Shown here one piece after another: positions 8,372 through 15,389 of a stretch of DNA of 32,156 nucleotides. This DNA is from JANXSF01 sp031394025 (lineage in GTDB: Bacteria; Acidobacteriota; Terriglobia; Bryobacterales; Bryobacteraceae), in the NCBI GenBank assembly GCA_031394025.1, contig JANMWO010000048.1:1-32156 (forward strand). The letters run 5' to 3'. The translations under genes and the position numbers were made by a program. How positions within the stretch are numbered: the stretch's first letter is position 1; every line of letters starts with the position of its first letter. The notes under the pieces were generated by a model that ran no database searches, had not been told where the DNA came from, and was given only the letters and a program-made list of their open reading frames with translations.

Positions 8372-10390
8372 ATGTTCTTTAGTTCCCAAGCCCGCACCGT
8401 TATTACTGCGGCACTCTTTACTTGTTGCCTCTTCGCCCAGACTTCCACACCAAGTGTCAAATTGGTGTTGCCAGAACGAACCCGATTACTGCAAGGGCAG
8501 CTGATTGATCTTGTGGTTGAAGTTCGCAATGCCACTGCCGTCACCAATTTGAAAGTAACCGCTGGTGGCTTGGATTTGACTTCTAAGTTCAGCGCCGCAG
8601 TGAAAGCGGACCTTGATTGCGATGCCAGTTCCGACTGGGTTTTGCGCGCAAATCTGCAATCGTTTGACTTGCCGGGCGATGTGAAATTGGATGTTTCCGT
8701 TAACGCAGGTGGCGCCACCGTTACGGATACTCGCACCGTCCAGGTTCGCGAGTTCACATTGACAGCGGCTAACCGTCGCAACATCATTTTATTCATCGGC
8801 GATGGTATGGGCACGGCATACCGGGATTCGGCACGACTGATTTCGCGCTCTATCGTGGATGCTAACGGTAAGAATTCATTCCGCGATGGTTATTTTGACG
8901 ACTTGCTGGAAATGGACAAAATGCCCATCAGCGGTATGTCCATGACCTATGGAACCGATTCGATCATACCCGATTCAGCCAACACCGGGACAGCTTGGGC
9001 CACCGGTAATAAGAGTTTCTTAAACGCCGTCAACGTTCTGGCCGATGGCACGGATTGTAAGTGGCGTTTCACAGGGTTAACCAACGCCGCCAATCTTAGT
9101 TTCATCACCGACAACCCACGAGTCGAAAATTTGTGGCAGTATCTGAAGCGCCGTTACAACTATCGCACTGGCATTGTCAGCACCGCCGCCATTACTGACG
9201 CTACTCCCGCAGTTGAAGGCGCATACGTCGGCTTCCGTCAAGCACGCCTTGAAATTGCCCGTCAATACCTGGAAAATCCCATGCTTGGCGGCTTACCCGC
9301 ATTTGATGTGATTCTGGGTGGCGGTGCCGATCCTTTCACTTCTGTCGGCCGCGTTGACAAGCGCGATTTAATTGGAGAATTTCAGAGCAAAGGCTATCGC
9401 TATGTGACCACTGCCACAGCGCTGAAAGCAATATCTTTCAGCCAACCTACGCTGGGACTTTTTAAGGGAAGCGCCAGCCCTGCCCCTGCCAGTAACGGCA
9501 TTGCAACCGCAGCCGACGTGAACATGGATGTTGCCTACGATAAATTGTTAATGCAGCGCCCGGCTTCGGAACCGCTGGCCAGCTTTGGCACTTACAACGA
9601 TCAGCCAATGCTAGACCTGATGACGTCTAAAGCAATTGAAGTCCTTTCTTCCAGCTTTGGCCAAGCCCCATTCATTTTGATGGTGGAAGCTGCCTCAATT
9701 GATAAGCAGTCCCACTCTAACAACGCCGCTGGTACCCATTGGGATACCATCGAATTCGATAAATCGATTGGAGTAGCCAGGGCTTGGGCGGCCAAAAGGG
9801 CCACAAAAGACACGCTCATTGTTGTAACTGCTGACCATGATCAATCGATGTCTATCGTTGGCGTAAATAACACCAGCGATGCGGAATATTATGATCGGGC
9901 TAAGAGCACGAAAGTTCCTTTCAAAACAGCGGCAGGCGATCAGGAGTTTTCGGTGTTTGGAGATTCATTTGCCAATGTCCGCGCAGGCCTTCCTTTTGTA
10001 AACTCAAATACTACAGCTTCTAACAATGGAGGTGCGGCTGGCATGCCCAGTGTTAACGTACCAGCTTCAGTTACAGAAGATCCGGCAGCCAGCACTTACT
10101 CCACTTACTTCGGCTCAACTGCCTATAAACTGGATCCGAAAAACGGCTATCCCGTTAACTCCGGCGTGGGCATACGTCGTCTGGCTGTCGGTTTCCGCAC
10201 GGGTGACCATACGGGGTCCAGTGTTCCTATCACGGCGGAAGGCCCTGGCGCTTTCCTCTTCACTGGTTATATGGATCAGACCGATATTTTCTTCAAGATG
10301 GCGGCTGCCCTATCCACAGATACAAGTGATGCCGACCGCCTTGTGGAATTAATGGGGAATACAAAGTTTCCGAAAACAATTGGAAAATAA
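8372..10390 (+). CDS. Secreted alkaline phosphatase (PhoA superfamily) with N-terminal beta domain
   Basis: This 672-aa exported metallo-phosphomonoesterase has a signal peptide at residues 1-22 (cleavage near FAQ-TS). Residues about 27-130 look like an immunoglobulin-type beta domain not found in classical PhoA. The catalytic domain begins at RNIILFIGDGMG with metal ligand D144, and the nucleophile is S202 in IPDSANTGTAWATG. Later metal-site motifs are EAASIDKQSH, TADHDQSMS and TGDHTGSSVPITAEGPGA. The length exceeds that of E. coli PhoA because of the N-terminal domain and loops. GGAG at 8362-8365 supports the start. The next gene starts nine bases later, so they are probably co-transcribed. 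The role is phosphate scavenging from organic phosphate; control by phosphate is not visible. Confidence 0.92.
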   Translation: MFFSSQARTVITAALFTCCLFAQTSTPSVKLVLPERTRLLQGQLIDLVVEVRNATAVTNLKVTAGGLDLTSKFSAAVKADLDCDASSDWVLRANLQSFDLPGDVKLDVSVNAGGATVTDTRTVQVREFTLTAANRRNIILFIGDGMGTAYRDSARLISRSIVDANGKNSFRDGYFDDLLEMDKMPISGMSMTYGTDSIIPDSANTGTAWATGNKSFLNAVNVLADGTDCKWRFTGLTNAANLSFITDNPRVENLWQYLKRRYNYRTGIVSTAAITDATPAVEGAYVGFRQARLEIARQYLENPMLGGLPAFDVILGGGADPFTSVGRVDKRDLIGEFQSKGYRYVTTATALKAISFSQPTLGLFKGSASPAPASNGIATAADVNMDVAYDKLLMQRPASEPLASFGTYNDQPMLDLMTSKAIEVLSSSFGQAPFILMVEAASIDKQSHSNNAAGTHWDTIEFDKSIGVARAWAAKRATKDTLIVVTADHDQSMSIVGVNNTSDAEYYDRAKSTKVPFKTAAGDQEFSVFGDSFANVRAGLPFVNSNTTASNNGGAAGMPSVNVPASVTEDPAASTYSTYFGSTAYKLDPKNGYPVNSGVGIRRLAVGFRTGDHTGSSVPITAEGPGAFLFTGYMDQTDIFFKMAAALSTDTSDADRLVELMGNTKFPKTIGK

Positions 10391-10398
10391 CCAACAAA

Positions 10399-10929
10399 AT
10401 GAATAGGGAAAGTATTCTACTTGGGGCGCTGTTAGCAGCAGCGTCCTGTTTTTCTCAAACACCTATGGTCGACCCTCAAGTAAAAGGGGGCGAGCTTGTT
10501 TGGTTTTCCATGAGCACCACCAAGGAACAAGTGTTCAAAGCGCTTGGCCCACCGGCGATGATTGCTCCATTCGGATCGGATTTTGAATCGTGGCAGTACA
10601 AGCTGGGCAATGTGGATCACGATGACTTCTCCCACCAAATCGTATTTCGTAAGTCAAATCATTCGTTAGTCAGTATCACCCGCAACTATGATCCTGAGAA
10701 AACAGTGGATATTCTTTTTCCCGCGACAATCGCCACTGTTCATCATTTTCCAAATGCAGAAAAGCCCCAGTTCAGCATTCGTGTTCGCCCACTTGCCGAC
10801 GGCAGTTATCTGATGGCCATGGGTATCTCAAAGCCAGGGCAAGTTACTGGTCAAATTGTAATGATGCGCGCATCGGAAGTTCAGCATTTCTATCCTTGGT
10901 TGTCAGACCAGTTGGCAGCATATAAGTGA
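10399..10929 (+). CDS. Small secreted protein, BamE/SmpA-like
   Basis: I do not recognise the family with certainty. The 176-aa product starts with a hydrophobic signal peptide (LLGALLAAASCFSQ, residues about 7-20; the cysteine at 17 could even be a lipobox cysteine, although the surrounding residues fit poorly). The segment STTKEQVFKALGPPAMIAP, followed by SWQYKLGN, matches the general pattern of BamE/SmpA folds (turn, helix, LGxP, then a beta strand ending in W-x-Y). BamE proteins help outer-membrane protein assembly, but the fold is widespread and the role here is open. It follows the phosphatase by nine bases, with no strong ribosome binding site. Confidence 0.72.
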   Translation: MNRESILLGALLAAASCFSQTPMVDPQVKGGELVWFSMSTTKEQVFKALGPPAMIAPFGSDFESWQYKLGNVDHDDFSHQIVFRKSNHSLVSITRNYDPEKTVDILFPATIATVHHFPNAEKPQFSIRVRPLADGSYLMAMGISKPGQVTGQIVMMRASEVQHFYPWLSDQLAAYK

Positions 10930-10955
10930 TTGTGGCCTGATATACTGCCCTCACC

Positions 10956-12335
10956 ATGTACCGATCCTGTACCGTAAGTTTGGTGGTCCTCTTTTTGTCC
11001 GCTACATCTGCAGAAGATTGGAACCGGTTCCGCGGACCTAATGGTGCCGGGGTTTCTAAGGACACTGGTTTTCCCTCCGAACTCAGCCTGGAAAAGAACA
11101 TGCGATGGCGCACCGTGGTCCGTCCGGGCAAGTCTTCCCCAGTTCTGACGAATCTTCATGTCTTTCTTACTGGGGCTGAAGATGGCAAGCTTTATACCCA
11201 ATGTTTCGACCGCAAAACAGGCAAACTGTTGTGGGAACGTGCCGAGCCGCAACCGCGCACTGAAGTTGTCAATACCTTAAACCATTCCGCCGCAATTACC
11301 CCCGTGACCGACGGTGAAAATGTCTATTCTTTCTTCAAAGAGTACGGGCTGATTTCCTATGATGCATCGGGCAAGTTGCGCTGGAAAGCACCGCTGGGTC
11401 CCTTTACTAACGTCATGGGGATTGGAGCATCGCCGATTCTTGCGGGCGATTCCATTGTGGTTGTGATCGATCAAATTGACGATTCCTACATTGCTGCCTT
11501 TGACCGTCGCAATGGCGAAATCAAGTGGAAAACTGCCCGCGAGGAATCCGATGGTTGGGGCACCGCGCTGCATGTGGGCAATGAGATCATTACCGCAAGT
11601 CGAGGTATGTTGGGTGCCCATTCCGTGACATCGGGAAAGCGGCTTTATACGAAGCTGGGCATGCCAACCGCTATTGTGGCAAGCCCAGTGCTGGTGGGCG
11701 ATACGGTGTATCTGTTCGGCTATGGATCGGAAGATCCGGCACCGTTTGCGCCGCGATTGGCCCGGCTGGACAAGAATGGCGATGGCAAACTTACTGCCGA
11801 TGAATACGGAACGGATGCGTTTTTGTTGGGCATCGCTAAGTATGAAGGCAATCGCGACCTGGTGATTACTCAGGAAAAGTGGGATGCCAAACAGCGTAAA
11901 GTATTGGGACCGAATGCCATGGTGGCCATGCGCTTGGATCGCAATGCGAAATCTGGCGGCATGGAAACTCACGAACTGTGGCGTTATGACAAGAGCTTCA
12001 CCAGCGTAATTCCATCACTACTGCACTATCAGGATGTGATCTATTTTGTGAAGAATGGCGGCATTCTGACGTCGATTGATGCCAAGTCTGGAACAGTGTT
12101 GAAAACCGGTCGGGTGGAGGGTGCGCTTGGTGGCTATTCCGCATCGCCTGTTGCGGCTGACGGGAAGTTGTATTTGGCCAGTGAGGACGGCAGCATAGCT
12201 GTGTTGCAAGCAGGCGCTGAATGGAAAGTGCTTTCGGTTACCGATTTGGGCGAGCCGTGTTACGCCACCCCAGCCCTATCCCAAGGGAGCGTTTTTCTTA
12301 GAACTGGCGACGCGCTTTACCGCTTTGGTCGATGA
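10956..12335 (+). CDS. Secreted PQQ-type beta-propeller protein with embedded EF-hand
   Basis: This 459-aa exported protein has a signal peptide at residues 1-19 (cleavage near TSA-ED). WNRFRGPNGAG at the mature N-terminus is the typical opening of bacterial PQQ-like/BamB-like repeat proteins. Propeller blades are marked by repeated segments such as LYTQCFDRKTGKLLWE, LISYDASGKLRWK, IAAFDRRNGEIKWK and LTSIDAKSGTVLKT. A canonical 12-residue EF-hand loop (D272-K-N-G-D-G-K-L-T-A-D-E283) is inserted between blades, suggesting calcium binding. Such proteins are common in Acidobacteria and Planctomycetes; the substrate is not known and no dehydrogenase catalytic residues are evident. TATACT at 10940-10945 could be a local -10 box. 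The 3' end overlaps a convergent gene by 60 bp. Confidence 0.87.
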   Translation: MYRSCTVSLVVLFLSATSAEDWNRFRGPNGAGVSKDTGFPSELSLEKNMRWRTVVRPGKSSPVLTNLHVFLTGAEDGKLYTQCFDRKTGKLLWERAEPQPRTEVVNTLNHSAAITPVTDGENVYSFFKEYGLISYDASGKLRWKAPLGPFTNVMGIGASPILAGDSIVVVIDQIDDSYIAAFDRRNGEIKWKTAREESDGWGTALHVGNEIITASRGMLGAHSVTSGKRLYTKLGMPTAIVASPVLVGDTVYLFGYGSEDPAPFAPRLARLDKNGDGKLTADEYGTDAFLLGIAKYEGNRDLVITQEKWDAKQRKVLGPNAMVAMRLDRNAKSGGMETHELWRYDKSFTSVIPSLLHYQDVIYFVKNGGILTSIDAKSGTVLKTGRVEGALGGYSASPVAADGKLYLASEDGSIAVLQAGAEWKVLSVTDLGEPCYATPALSQGSVFLRTGDALYRFGR

Positions 12336-12674
12336 TTTTGCTTTCTTTAATTTTGCCCGCTGCGCCGCACCGATTGCACTGCCTGCCAATTGACGAAGCA
12401 CATCTTCATCTTCAAAGATTTCGGTGGGAGCTTGAAAGTATTTCATCGTGTCCGGCTTATCTGGGTATGGCCGGAATGCCTGCATGTTTTTGGCAGTGAA
12501 TTCTGGAATGTTCTGATCGTCGCCTTTCAGAAACAGCGATCCATCGGCAACAAGAGCGAACACCGCGCCATCGCAATATAGACACCAGCCGCCGAACATG
12601 TATTTGGAATCAATGCTGCCCAGAATTGCGCAGCGCTCCATGCAGAATTCTACGAATCGATCCGATTTTGGCAT
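12276..12674 (-). CDS. TfoX N-terminal domain protein
   Basis: The protein is 132 aa, with residues about 1-100 matching the TfoX_N domain: SKYMFGGWCLYCDGAVFALVADGSLFLKGD is the diagnostic stretch (quoted in parts: MFGGWCLY, FALVADG, LFLKGD). The domain occurs in the competence regulator TfoX/Sxy, but most short members have no proven role and lack the C-terminal half. A basic, lysine/serine-rich tail (residues about 105-132) may contact nucleic acid. The gene is last in a minus-strand run of three. Its final 60 bp overlap the 3' end of the convergent propeller gene, which is unusual but plausible. Confidence 0.8.
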   Translation of the reverse strand: MPKSDRFVEFCMERCAILGSIDSKYMFGGWCLYCDGAVFALVADGSLFLKGDDQNIPEFTAKNMQAFRPYPDKPDTMKYFQAPTEIFEDEDVLRQLAGSAIGAAQRAKLKKAKSSTKAVKRVASSKKNAPLG

Positions 12675-12709
12675 TACAAATATCTTAAGTCACTGTAAGA
12701 CGAAGCGGG

Positions 12710-13297
12710 CTATTCGGCGATGAAAGTTTGGAATCGATCCAGGCACTTTTTAGCGAAGGCGGACTTGGAGCGACCCAGATCGTGCCCTTCGCCTTCCATC
12801 ATCACAAGTTCCGTTCTTCCTGGAATCAACTTTAATGCCTCTTTCAGCTCTTTTTCTGTCCCAAAAGGATCTTTAGTGCCCTGGAAAAATAACGAAGGAG
12901 TTCGAAGCAATGGAAAATGGGCAGTTCGTAACTGGTCTGGCTTTTCCGGTGGATGCAGCGGATAGCTCAATAGCAGCAGTGCAGCCATTAAACCAGGATG
13001 CGTGGATGCAAGAATGCTTGCCTGGCGACCCCCATAGGAATGGCCACCCAAATACACTTTTTGGCAACCTTCGCGCCGCAATTGGATCACCGCATCGTAT
13101 AAGCCTGCCTGATCTTTTTCCCCATCTTTTGGATGCGGGGGACCTTTTGGTTTCGCCACCCGAAAGCGCAGCGTGTGACGAACCACACGAAAACCTGCTT
13201 GTTCAAATGCGGAAGCGACGGCAACAAGTAGCGGTGCATCGGCGTTTGATCCGGCACCGTGCGTCAAGATTAATCCAAGTTCTGAATCGGTTGGCAA
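12710..13297 (-). CDS. Alpha/beta hydrolase, KANL3/Tex30-like
   Basis: This 195-aa cytoplasmic alpha/beta hydrolase has the nucleophile S87 in GGHSYGG, an acid in GTKDPFG (about residue 145) and a histidine in EGHDLG (about residue 172). The opening LILTHGAGSNADAP and the small size fit the Tex30/KANL3 (Abhydrolase_11) group rather than larger esterases. The only start compatible with the frame is TTG at 13297, because an in-frame TAG precedes it directly. Relatives usually carry about 20 more residues before the LTHGAG strand, so the N-terminus may be shortened. It starts 23 bp after the preceding gene and is followed 35 bp later by the TfoX-N gene. The substrate is unknown. Confidence 0.82.
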   Translation of the reverse strand: MPTDSELGLILTHGAGSNADAPLLVAVASAFEQAGFRVVRHTLRFRVAKPKGPPHPKDGEKDQAGLYDAVIQLRREGCQKVYLGGHSYGGRQASILASTHPGLMAALLLLSYPLHPPEKPDQLRTAHFPLLRTPSLFFQGTKDPFGTEKELKEALKLIPGRTELVMMEGEGHDLGRSKSAFAKKCLDRFQTFIAE

Positions 13298-13320
13298 CTA
13301 GAGCCAACTGTAACACGCCG

Positions 13321-13797
13321 TTAGCGCACTTGACTAAGCATGCGACCGGTTTCCAGCTCTTCAGCAGCGGTAACTCCACCGGAACTGAACACGCTGGCGT
13401 TCTTCAACAAACGACCCACGTCGTTGCCTTCTTCCACCACCATTTCATGCTCCACCCAGTTTGAAAGCGGCAGGTTGCGGAAATACAGGCGTTCCTGCAA
13501 AACCATGGCTTTCTTGTTCATGAATAAAGACTTGCTCTCTTTGACATAGTGCCGTTCTTCAACGCGAATATCGCCTAGAAAATCGTCCATAGCTTTACGC
13601 TTGGAGGATTCTTCAGCAGTCTTAATTTTTTCTTCCATCAATTGTTGCTGGCTGGTAAGCATGGTGCGAACCTGCGTGATGGTTTCTTGTTCTTTGGAAA
13701 TCGCCAGTTCCAAGCGGGCCTGCATTATATAGTACGAAAGCATAGCCGACCCAACGGCGACGAAAGCGGGGAGAAACATCCAAACAATGGCATCCAT
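13321..13797 (-). CDS. Membrane-anchored coiled-coil protein, unknown function
   Basis: Not recognised as a named family. The 158-aa product has one N-terminal hydrophobic helix (residues about 5-25), then a charged coiled-coil region (about 28-80) and a conserved-looking soluble end with VKESKSLFMNKKAMVLQERL and LPLSNWVEHEMVVEEG. I believe similar proteins occur in other Acidobacteria, but this is memory, not a search. No enzyme motif is visible. It is first in the minus-strand run and may be an inner-membrane protein with a cytoplasmic coiled coil. Confidence 0.7.
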   Translation of the reverse strand: MDAIVWMFLPAFVAVGSAMLSYYIMQARLELAISKEQETITQVRTMLTSQQQLMEEKIKTAEESSKRKAMDDFLGDIRVEERHYVKESKSLFMNKKAMVLQERLYFRNLPLSNWVEHEMVVEEGNDVGRLLKNASVFSSGGVTAAEELETGRMLSQVR

Positions 13798-14011
13798 AAG
13801 AGTGACCTTGCAATTATGATCGGCACATGCCTGGAAAAACTTTGGAGCTAAGTAAAAAATAAGGAAATATTAGAAGCCCACTCGTATTCTAAGGTTCTGG
13901 CCCCGTTGACTAACTCTTTTTAATCTAAGCACCCGCAAAAGCTGTTCCACTCATTCTCCTGATGTGTCCTACCCCATAGCCGTAAAGTTTTAAAGTTGAA
14001 AAGGAAAATAT

Positions 14012-15046
14012 ATGATTTTGAAAACCAACCTGGTATTGACGATAGCGGTAGGATTGCTAACCGCGATAACGTTGGACGCTCAACCTGTGAGCCCGACGCG
14101 AGTTTCCGTTACTGCGGCGGACGAAGTGGCCGGACGGGATGCCACCGGAAGGCGCAGTCATGGGAAAAGATCCAACGCCCCAGGTGCGGCCGCAGTGGGG
14201 CGCGCTTCCTTATCCGTTGGCAGCCGCTCCGGCTCATCCAACTCAGGTCCAGGTGTCGGCAATGGCTTATCGATGCGCGCCCCTGGTGATTTATCCTACG
14301 GCGGCGGGCCTGTTGTAACCTACGCGCAATCGCATGCCATCTACCTGAATCCGGTGACCGTTTTCGCACCGAATGGCGTTTGCACAATTTCCAGTTGCTG
14401 GGGAGATCCTGAAGGATTCTTGAAAGATCTGGCCACCAGCGACTTCATTCACATTACTGATCAGTACGTCAAAGCCACTGCCGATAATCGCTATACAGTG
14501 GGTAAGTCTGCGATGATCCCATATGCCGCCACTGATTCGCCTCTTTCCGATAGCGACATCCTGGCCAAGGTTCACGCCGTTGCAGCCTCCACAGGGCAGA
14601 CTGGTTATGGACACATCTACCATGTCTTTCTACCTCCCGGACAGGACGCTTGTCAGTCCACCGGCGTCTGCTTTTCCAATGCGTTGTGCGCGTACCATGG
14701 AAGCGCAGATTTCTTCGATATCGGTCATGTGCTGTACAGCGTGGAACCAGATCAGATCGGCTTCAATTGCGCAGTTGCACCCGGCAGTCCCAACGGAGCC
14801 CGCGTAGATTCCACCAACAATGTTCTATCCCACGAAATGTTTGAAATTATCACCGACCCGGACTTTACCGCGTGGTCCAATACGACGACACTCGACCTAC
14901 TGGGAGAAGAAATCGGCGATGAGTGCAGCTTTATAAATTCCAATTCTTTGTTCGACGTGCCAACTTTCAGGATTGGGAAGAAAGACTACGCCGTGCAACG
15001 GGAATACGACAACTCGCAGCACACATGTGCGACTAAGCCGATGTAA
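14012..15046 (+). CDS. Secreted EXORDIUM/phosphate-induced-protein-1-like protein
   Basis: This 344-aa exported protein has a signal peptide at residues 1-23 (LDAQ end) followed by a low-complexity Gly/Ser/Arg linker up to about residue 95. The main domain starts with SYGGGPVVTYAQSHAIYLNP. The segments CAYHGS, LSHEMFEIITDPDFTAW (residues 272-288) and EIGDEC (300-305) follow the pattern of plant EXORDIUM/PHI-1 proteins, where SHEL-E---P--NAW and EI-D-C are conserved. The HExxE pattern (H274, E275, E278) hints at a metal site, though it is not the HExxH of metalloproteases. Several cysteines could form disulfides. A Shine-Dalgarno-like AAGGA lies seven bases before the ATG, and a terminator follows. 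Function in bacteria is unknown. Confidence 0.68.
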   Translation: MILKTNLVLTIAVGLLTAITLDAQPVSPTRVSVTAADEVAGRDATGRRSHGKRSNAPGAAAVGRASLSVGSRSGSSNSGPGVGNGLSMRAPGDLSYGGGPVVTYAQSHAIYLNPVTVFAPNGVCTISSCWGDPEGFLKDLATSDFIHITDQYVKATADNRYTVGKSAMIPYAATDSPLSDSDILAKVHAVAASTGQTGYGHIYHVFLPPGQDACQSTGVCFSNALCAYHGSADFFDIGHVLYSVEPDQIGFNCAVAPGSPNGARVDSTNNVLSHEMFEIITDPDFTAWSNTTTLDLLGEEIGDECSFINSNSLFDVPTFRIGKKDYAVQREYDNSQHTCATKPM

Positions 15047-15073
15047 GTTGGACAGGCATCCCTGTGGTTAAAA

Positions 15074-15095
15074 GACCGCCAGGGAGCGGTTTTTC
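15074..15095 (+). terminator. Intrinsic terminator after the EXORDIUM-like gene
   Basis: ACCGC (15075-15079) pairs with GCGGT (15086-15090), with a 6-base loop, followed by TTTTT. AAAAG precedes the stem, so the hairpin could work weakly in the other direction too. It lies 28 bp after the stop codon at 15046. Confidence 0.75.
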
Positions 15096-15114
15096 AAATG
15101 CCTGATATGCTTCT

Positions 15115-15380
15115 CTCCAACACTCGAAGGTATGAAAAAAGCCCGCTAGGCGGGCTTGGCAGGCGGAATCGCCTGCCCCACAAAGACAACTCCAGATCTA
15201 GAGAAAGTTAGTGAAAGTTAGTGAAAGTGGGGCAGGCAGTTTTGCCTGCCAAGTCCGCTAGCGGACTTTCTTCACACCTTCGAATGCCTGAGGAAACTTC
15301 TGAAATTGGGAAAACTCCGCCTGCCCGCTTGCATGCGAGCGAAGTTTTCATTCCAATTTCCAAAAAAGTCCAGATTTCTA
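15115..15380. repeat. Modular intergenic repeat, copy 2 (inverted double-hairpin pair)
   Basis: The convergent intergenic region holds two copies of the double-hairpin unit in opposite orientation: 15124-15180 (minus) and 15228-15283 (plus). Each unit has a GGCAGGC...GCCTGCC hairpin and an AAGCCCGC...GCGGGCTT-type hairpin whose outer side carries a T-run (six T on the minus strand for the left unit; TTTCTT on the plus strand for the right unit). They therefore look like outward-facing terminators for both converging genes. The 47-bp spacer contains a 10-base tandem repeat (GAAAGTTAGT, about 2.6 copies, 15203-15228). Beyond the right unit, 15286-15366 hold further modules, including one matching copy 1 in inverted orientation. 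No gene is seen here. Confidence 0.85.
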
Positions 15381-15389
15381 GTTAGTAAC

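Noticed and set aside
8270..8389. Upstream extension of the sulfatase to 8389
   Set aside because: It would bury the Tat-like leader 40 residues inside the protein and overlap the phosphatase start.
11277..11972. 231-aa minus-strand open frame
   Set aside because: Shadow of the propeller gene; His/Ile-rich composition with no recognisable domain.
12910..13464. 184-aa plus-strand open frame
   Set aside because: Spans two minus-strand genes in antisense; no domain.
15203..15228. Tandem 10-base repeat considered as CRISPR-like or iteron
   Set aside because: Only about 2.6 copies, no spacers, located in the spacer of an inverted hairpin pair; no replication or Cas gene nearby.
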